Part shown: piece by piece, positions 58,069 to 64,000 of the stretch
How the letters are laid out: every line of letters begins with the position of its first letter
Position numbering within the stretch: the stretch's first letter is position 1
Source: Cordia subcordata
Taxonomy: Eukaryota > Streptophyta > Magnoliopsida > Boraginales > Cordiaceae
Length of the DNA stretch: 64,000 nt
Direction of reading: 5' to 3'
Assembly (NCBI GenBank): GCA_028554755.1
Contig: JAPTOF010000006.1
Span: forward strand, 4,582,501 to 4,646,500
Program-made: the position numbers and the translations under genes
Notes under the pieces: model-generated
What the model was told of the DNA's origin: nothing
Seen by the model: only the letters and a program-made list of their open reading frames with translations
The model's database searches: none

Positions 58069-61000
58069 ATGAGGTCGATTTTGTGGAAATTATGGTGTGT
58101 AATTGCGACGATAATGGTGTGTGGGGAAGCCAAGGGTGTTGCAGTGAGATCGCGGAAGCAGTCAACGGACGAAGCGTACGTGACGTTGCTATACGGCGAT
58201 GAATTTCTGTTAGGCGTGAGAGTACTCGGCAAGTCTATACGCGACACTGGATCCACCAGAGACATGGTGGTTCTGGTCTCCGATGGCGTCTCCGATTACG
58301 CTACCCGCCTCCTTCAGGTAACATCTATCTCACTTGCTGTTGAAGTTCTCCTAGTGTTCTAGTCACTGCAAAAATGAAAACTATGGAGTTATTAGACCCG
58401 CGCATAGCTGAAGTCTCGTGCACATACGATATTTATTATCGGGTGCAAATTGGGGTTTTTTTTTGTGACTTCATGTTTAGCCTTGAGCAGTTTTAAACTG
58501 AAGCTTTTTTCTTTACTTGGAATCCGTGATGGATTGGCTGGAATTTGAAACAGAGTGAATTGTTCCTTGCTAACTGGAGATTTTGTAATTTGAATTTTTG
58601 AATTTTGTTCTTCTTATGCGTGTCCCTATGTAAACTTTGCATGTGCTAATATTTGTAAATGTTAGGAAACAGAGAAGTGGGGATTGAGAATTTAATTCGT
58701 TGGCTGTGGTTCAACTCGGTCTGCTGAATGCGTAATTTTGAGTTTTGATTGAATTTTTTTTTCGTAATCTCTGTTTGAGTTGGGAGTGGGATTCTCTGAT
58801 TTACTTTAAAGAACATGTTTTGGTTTCCTTTGTCTAGGTAGGGTTTAATATCAGAGGAAGTGTCAGTACTCGAGTTTTAAGCTGTTTTCATGATCAATCC
58901 CATAACTGCCTTTTTGATTGTTTCACTTGCTGCAGAAAGATCGGAGCTTTTGTAGTAGGAGCTGATTTGATAAGAATATTAAATTTTGTGCATTGATGCT
59001 GAAAATAGTTTCTGTACTTTGCTTTCAATTTTTCTTGACTAATGAGAAATGAATATTTGCTATCATCTTTTTGAATAATAAGAAATGAGTATTTGCTTCC
59101 TTTCCTGCAGGCTGATGGTTGGATTGTGGAGAAAATCAGTTTACTAGCAAATCCAAATCAAGTTAGGCCAAAGAGGTTCTGGGGTGTCTATACAAAGCTA
59201 AAGATATTTAACATGACTGATTACAAGAAAGGTACATTGCTTTCTATGAGCAAAATTTTTTTATTTTTTTTCAATTCTTTTCTCAAAAACTTAGCCCAGT
59301 ATAGCTGTGCATCATTAGTAACAGGAGTTTACTTCTCCATTTCTTGTTTCACATCAATAATAATTTGAGATGCCATTGCAGCATCTTTCCTTATCTAGCG
59401 TATCATGAACAACATGGCATGTAGTTTGACAATAAAACTAATTGTCTCTTTTTACCTTGTTTTGGGCAGTGGTATATCTTGATGCTGATACAATTGTAGT
59501 TAAGAGCGTTGAAGATTTATTTAAGTGTCAGAAGTTTTGTGCTAACTTAAAACATTCGGAAAGGCTGAATTCTGGAGTCATGGTGGTTGAACCGTCTAAA
59601 GAAGTTTTCGAGGATATGATGAGCAAAGTGAACACTCTGCCTTCTTACACTGGAGGTAGAGAGCTACATATGTCTATAACTCAAATATATTATTTCCTGT
59701 TGCTTTCTTACTTCCTACATCTTATAATGAAAACATGCCAACTTCTAGAAATTTTTATTTTGTAATGCCATTGGACAATATCCTGTCATTTACTATTGCA
59801 ACATTCTATTCTTGAAGATTCAGAACCATATTTTTCCATGACTTGAAGTTATATTCAATGTTTTCTAAGGTTAAATTAGGTTATAAAACAACTTTGGCAG
59901 GTGAGATGTTCAAAATGCATTGTTTATGCCTATGACTCTTAATGGTCATGGTAGTGTGTGGAAATGGATCTTACATGTTGAATAGGTGTAGGGATATCTT
60001 TTTGAGGATCATGCTCTATAGTCTTTATTTCCCAATGCTCATTTTCTTGATAAGATACTTTAGTAGAACTAATAGAACCTTTTTATTTCCGTTTTTATTG
60101 AAAATCTCACTAAGTCTTTATCTTGATAAGCTTTTCAAAGAAAAAGTCTCTGTCTTGATAAGGATTTAACCTCATATATAATAAGTTCAACTAATATCAA
60201 GCACTTGACTTGGTTGTTTGCTATTTTTTCCGAAGATTTCTAGGGCCCTGTCCTCTATCTCATATAATTTTCTTTTCTTTTTGTTAGGTGATCAAGGTTT
60301 TCTTAACTCCTACTATGCTGGGTTTCCTGATGCACACGTCTTCAAGCCAGATCTACCAGCAGATGTATTGAAATCTAGACCAGTTCCAGCTATGGAGAGA
60401 CTTTCTACCTTATACAATGCAGATGTTGGTCTTTACATGCTTGCCAACAAGGTATCAAATTCTGAGATTGGAACTAGATGCATATTTCTCTACCCCTACT
60501 CTAGTGTCTTATGCAGTATCTTAAGCTGTTGAAGAGGAGATAATGATGCCATATGCTCCCATACCTTCCCTTTCTCTCTTTATTTTAAGGGAGAGCTTTT
60601 TGAGGAGGGAATAGAATAATTGGTCCTTAAATACTTTCTGTGTATGCATGAATACCAATGAGTGACTGCTTTGTTGCCTATTCGAGATTTCTTGTAGATG
60701 ATATAAAGAAAACACTTGTTTATGGCATATGGTTTCAAGGAGATGCTACAATTATATTACTTTCATAGAAGACAGCTTAAACATGCACTTAAGGATCTAT
60801 GTAAAGTAACTTTTGGTGGTCCGGGAATTTCTTATGAGATCTACAAATGCAGGTGCCATTTTTAGAATACTAACATGGGAGACCCTCATCAGAAGATTGC
60901 CGGAATATTTCGGAACTCTTTCTCCAGAATGTCAATATGTCATTTTAGTTTTTCCCTTCTCCTCCAAGCACCCCCTTTTCCCCCAGAAAGAAAGAAAAGT

Positions 61001-63642
61001 CACAAAACTAAATTAGTGGCCCTGAAATTTTCATTGCAGAGTTTTAGTTCATGTGAATAGAAAATTTATCATATATCATGGTGATGGTAATGGAGAGGCC
61101 CAAATGCAATGATTTGACAAATATTTTCCATGTTCATTATTTTCTTTTTCATTGTTATGTGCAGTGGATGGTGGATGAAAGAGAACTTCGTGTTATTCAT
61201 TACACACTTGGACCACTTAAACCATGGGATTGGTGGACTTCTTGGCTTTTGAAACCGGTTGATGTTTGGCAGGTAATTTTCTGAATAAATGCAAATTTCT
61301 AGCCTCACTCTGTCTATATGAATTTCCCGTTCCTCTTCTTCTGGTCCTAAATCACTGCCCTTCAACTTTGTATTTTCCTTTGATGAGAATTTGACTCTTC
61401 TTTTTTCCTTTTTAAGTTTTTATTTGTCATTCTATACTATCTTTCTGTGGTGGTGGGAATTGGACAACATTGTTGTTCACCTGGGACTTTATTATGTGAA
61501 CTGTTCTCCTAAATCTGTGGGGATTTTCCAACAAACCCAGTCCAGTTTCCCAACTTATTTATGTTTAATGATGATGATGATGCAGAATGTTAGGGTACAG
61601 CTTGAGGAATCTCTTCCAGGAACTGGAGGGGGCAAGAATCCTAATGATGAACTTCTTGTCAAGTTTCTTTTCCTGCTACCATTATTTGTCGTGCTTTTCT
61701 GTTACTATCGTTCTTTCCTACAGGTAAGTAATTCTCAAATTCTTCCATTCCACAGAAACTAGTCAAGGACTCAAGGATGTATTTATTGTTTCTAACCCGA
61801 ACCTGTTAATTTATATCTGCAGACACGTTCACTTTGTGATCATATCCGACACCTCTTCTACAAGTTCAGAACTGGTGGAGTTTTTGTTTACTCCTCAGTT
61901 TCTTCCTCTGCCACCAGCTCCAATCAGCAGGTGCCATTCTTTTTCACTTTCATCCGATCTGTACCTTAGTTACTCCTTTTACTGACTTTTTCTTTAAGAA
62001 TCCAATGGAAGAAATGTCCATACAAGATCTTTTCATCTTCTATGGATAACTGCAAATTATTGCTTTGTGTAGGTATCTTTTAGGTGGTTTTCACAATTTC
62101 CCGACTTAAATGACGGGTTTTCCATTTTGCTTATTTTTCCTGACACTACTATTTACTCATAACAGTATGTTATAATGAACTACAGTTCCCACATAGTGTG
62201 GAAACCAAGCTGCCTGCTTTTTTGGGTGGGCTTTCTGTCTTGGCCTGCTTTACAGCTGCTGTGGTGTCCCTTGCAATTTCCGTTCTGATTATTCCTCGAC
62301 AAGTAATGCCATGGACTGGTTTGCTCCTACTGTACGAATGGACATTCACACTTTCCTTCTTATTGTTCGGAAGTTATTTGCACTTTATCTACAAATGGGG
62401 AAGGCATGTAGGAACTCATGTGGTATCCGTCACCTCTCGTCCTGAATCTTTTGACTATGATTCGGGAAAAGGTTTGTTGATTTGTGGCAAACTACTAAAT
62501 TGGTTTCCATGGTTTTTTTATTTCTAAAAGGAACCAACTCGAAGCTTCTTGCTTGTATAGGCCATGTGCGACAGGTGTCATCTTGTGATGTTGCTGCGTG
62601 GTACTATGGTTTGGGAATGGCTTTTCTTGCCATTGCAGCCCCTTCATTACCTTGTATATTTGGAATTACTGCTCTATTTTTGAGGTAAATTGCATGCCAT
62701 TTCTACTGTCTAGAATGGTTACTTTTCTGAAAGATCATAGTGGGAACCGTAGATTGCTTCAATTGTCTCTCATTGTTGTTTTACTTCCATCGATGATAAT
62801 GAAAATCTTTTCCTTGACAGAATATATGAGATTATATCATGTGTGCATATGTGACATTCAGATATAATTGTCAAATTCTCTTTGCATCTTCAGAGTTTTC
62901 TTTTGGTTTAACATTTTAAATCTTTTCATAGGTTGTTAAATCACGCACTTTCTCTTACCTCTCTAAATTTTTCATCTTCATTTTTATACAATTTCTTTTT
63001 GGCCCTTCTTGTTTGGTCTAATTAAATTTTGTGCATGATCACATTAACAATCACTAGATGCTAGACAGGAGCCTTTTCCTTGAAATTTGGTTTTATCATT
63101 CCTTCATGCAGCAAACAGATAATTAGGACTTGACCAAATATATGGTGTATACACTATGTTATTTTAGAACCCTTCTATTTTCTAATGGTACTGAATTTGC
63201 TCATCCTTTTAGTTCTTTGGCTTTCTGTTGGTTTTGTGCCTCTTTTCTGTATGTTTCTTTGAAATGTATCATCTGACAAAATTGCCGGAAATACAATGCT
63301 TATGATATGTAGATATATAAATTCATCTGTTTACATGTAATCTATTAGGAGTTGTTTTGTAATCCCATATTTGGTCTGTCCTACACGGGATGGGGCATTA
63401 GCAGGTCGATGGTTCTGATCCTGATTATGTATGCCTAAGATGAGGTTGCGGAATATTTTTAAGAAATAATGCTTATCATACTTGTACATCTATTCAACAG
63501 GTTAGGTTTGATGGTAGTTGGAGGCATTGTGTTGGCTTCCTTCATGACATACGCTTCAGAGCACCTCGCAATTAAATCATTTATGAGAGGCTTTGAAGAT
63601 CGGGATACACAAAGGACCAGGAGCTTATGTTTCTTGTGCTGA
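58069..63642 (+). CDS. IPUT1: GT8 inositol phosphorylceramide glucuronosyltransferase-like, ten exons, 541 aa
   Basis: Closely resembles Arabidopsis IPUT1/PGSIP6 (537 aa), the Golgi GT8 enzyme that adds glucuronic acid to inositol phosphorylceramide, the first step of GIPC sphingolipid head-group synthesis. Exons: 58069-58317, 59111-59231, 59470-59655, 60288-60451, 61165-61272, 61586-61723, 61823-61930, 62186-62471, 62561-62684, 63501-63642; all GT-AG, 1626 bp in frame. After a hydrophobic signal-like start come AYVTLLYGDEFLLGVRVLGK, VVYLDADTIVVKS (DXD at Asp128-Asp130, metal and nucleotide sugar binding), LKHSERLNSGVMVVEP, GDQGFLNSYY and HYTLGPLKPWDWWTSWL. Five hydrophobic segments follow from about residue 300. 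It ends CFLC, close to the family's CFMC. Assignment to IPUT1 rather than a paralogue is by memory of the family. Confidence 0.95.
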
Positions 63643-64000
63643 TTATAATGTTGTAATTTCATGTTGTAAGCTAGTATGCACGGTTACTTCTTTCTCTAAT
63701 TGTAATTTATCTTAACTTGTACTTCAATTTTGAAGTGTACAATATTGAAGGGAGTTTCAGGTTAGAAGTTTGATTTTTTTAGTGTGTTTAAGTTGTAATT
63801 TTGCTAAGATCACAGTTTGACATTTTTGTACATGATTTTGATTATTTAATCAAAGAAGAGAAGCAATCAAACTCTGGTTTGCTGCTCAAATCTACTTTCT
63901 TGATTTTGTTGCATTATTGCTGCAGACATTAGCTCTCTACCTCTCTAGTGGGGGGCTGTAGAAATAATATTTTCTTTCAACTTTTCTTCTGTCAATGCTA
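63643..64000 (+). other. 3' untranslated region and downstream DNA of the GT8 gene
   Basis: T-rich sequence after the stop with TGTAA-type elements (TTGTAAGC, TTGTAATT, TTGTACTT), as in plant 3' UTRs. No other gene is seen to the window end. Confidence 0.6.

Noticed and set aside
58062..58265. Minus-strand open frame opposite GT8 exon 1
   Set aside because: It is antisense to a conserved exon and has no motif of its own.

Overview
The window is nuclear DNA of a flowering plant, most likely a eudicot. It is AT-rich, its genes have many introns with GT-AG borders, its predicted proteins match well-known plant families, and most of the sequence is transposable elements. I cannot name the species from sequence alone.

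Layout. 1-3346: 3' part of a decayed Tnt1/Tork-type Copia retrotransposon, ending in its 3' LTR. 3347-8403: AT-rich DNA with small inverted-repeat elements, a solo LTR with a perfect 5-bp target duplication, simple repeats and a tRNA-derived SINE-like piece. 8404-12620 (minus): a complete nine-exon low-specificity L-threonine aldolase gene. 12621-16390: spacer with a hAT-like non-autonomous element. 16401-24268: a 7.9-kb Mutator-like element (MULE) with terminal inverted repeats and a 9/10-bp target duplication. It carries a broken MuDR-type transposase on the plus strand and a broken plant mobile domain (PMD, MAIN-like) gene on the minus strand, and both ends are packed with a short palindrome. 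25746-30608 (minus): a complete ten-exon CPP1-like plastid J-like membrane protein gene. 30851-30923: tRNA-Arg(CCG), followed by a decaying minisatellite. 31471-36330: LINE remnants and a 770-bp inverted-repeat element.

37436-56096 holds a tandem cluster of four type-I-like lipid transfer protein genes, three intact and one with a stop codon. The first three lie in units repeated every 3.8 kb. The spacer between genes 2 and 3 was later split by a Sirevirus-type Copia element (44488-50244, TSD TATTA). 58069-63642 is a complete ten-exon GT8 glycosyltransferase gene, very probably inositol phosphorylceramide glucuronosyltransferase (IPUT1/PGSIP6).

The host genes are unrelated housekeeping or secreted-protein genes and do not form a pathway. 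The most unusual object is the MULE with two opposed genes and subterminal palindrome arrays. The clearest evolutionary record is the lipid transfer protein cluster: duplication first, then a retrotransposon insertion with an internal deletion, then decay of the outlying fourth copy. Exon borders were derived by hand from splice sites, reading frame and recalled family sequences; no alignment program was run.
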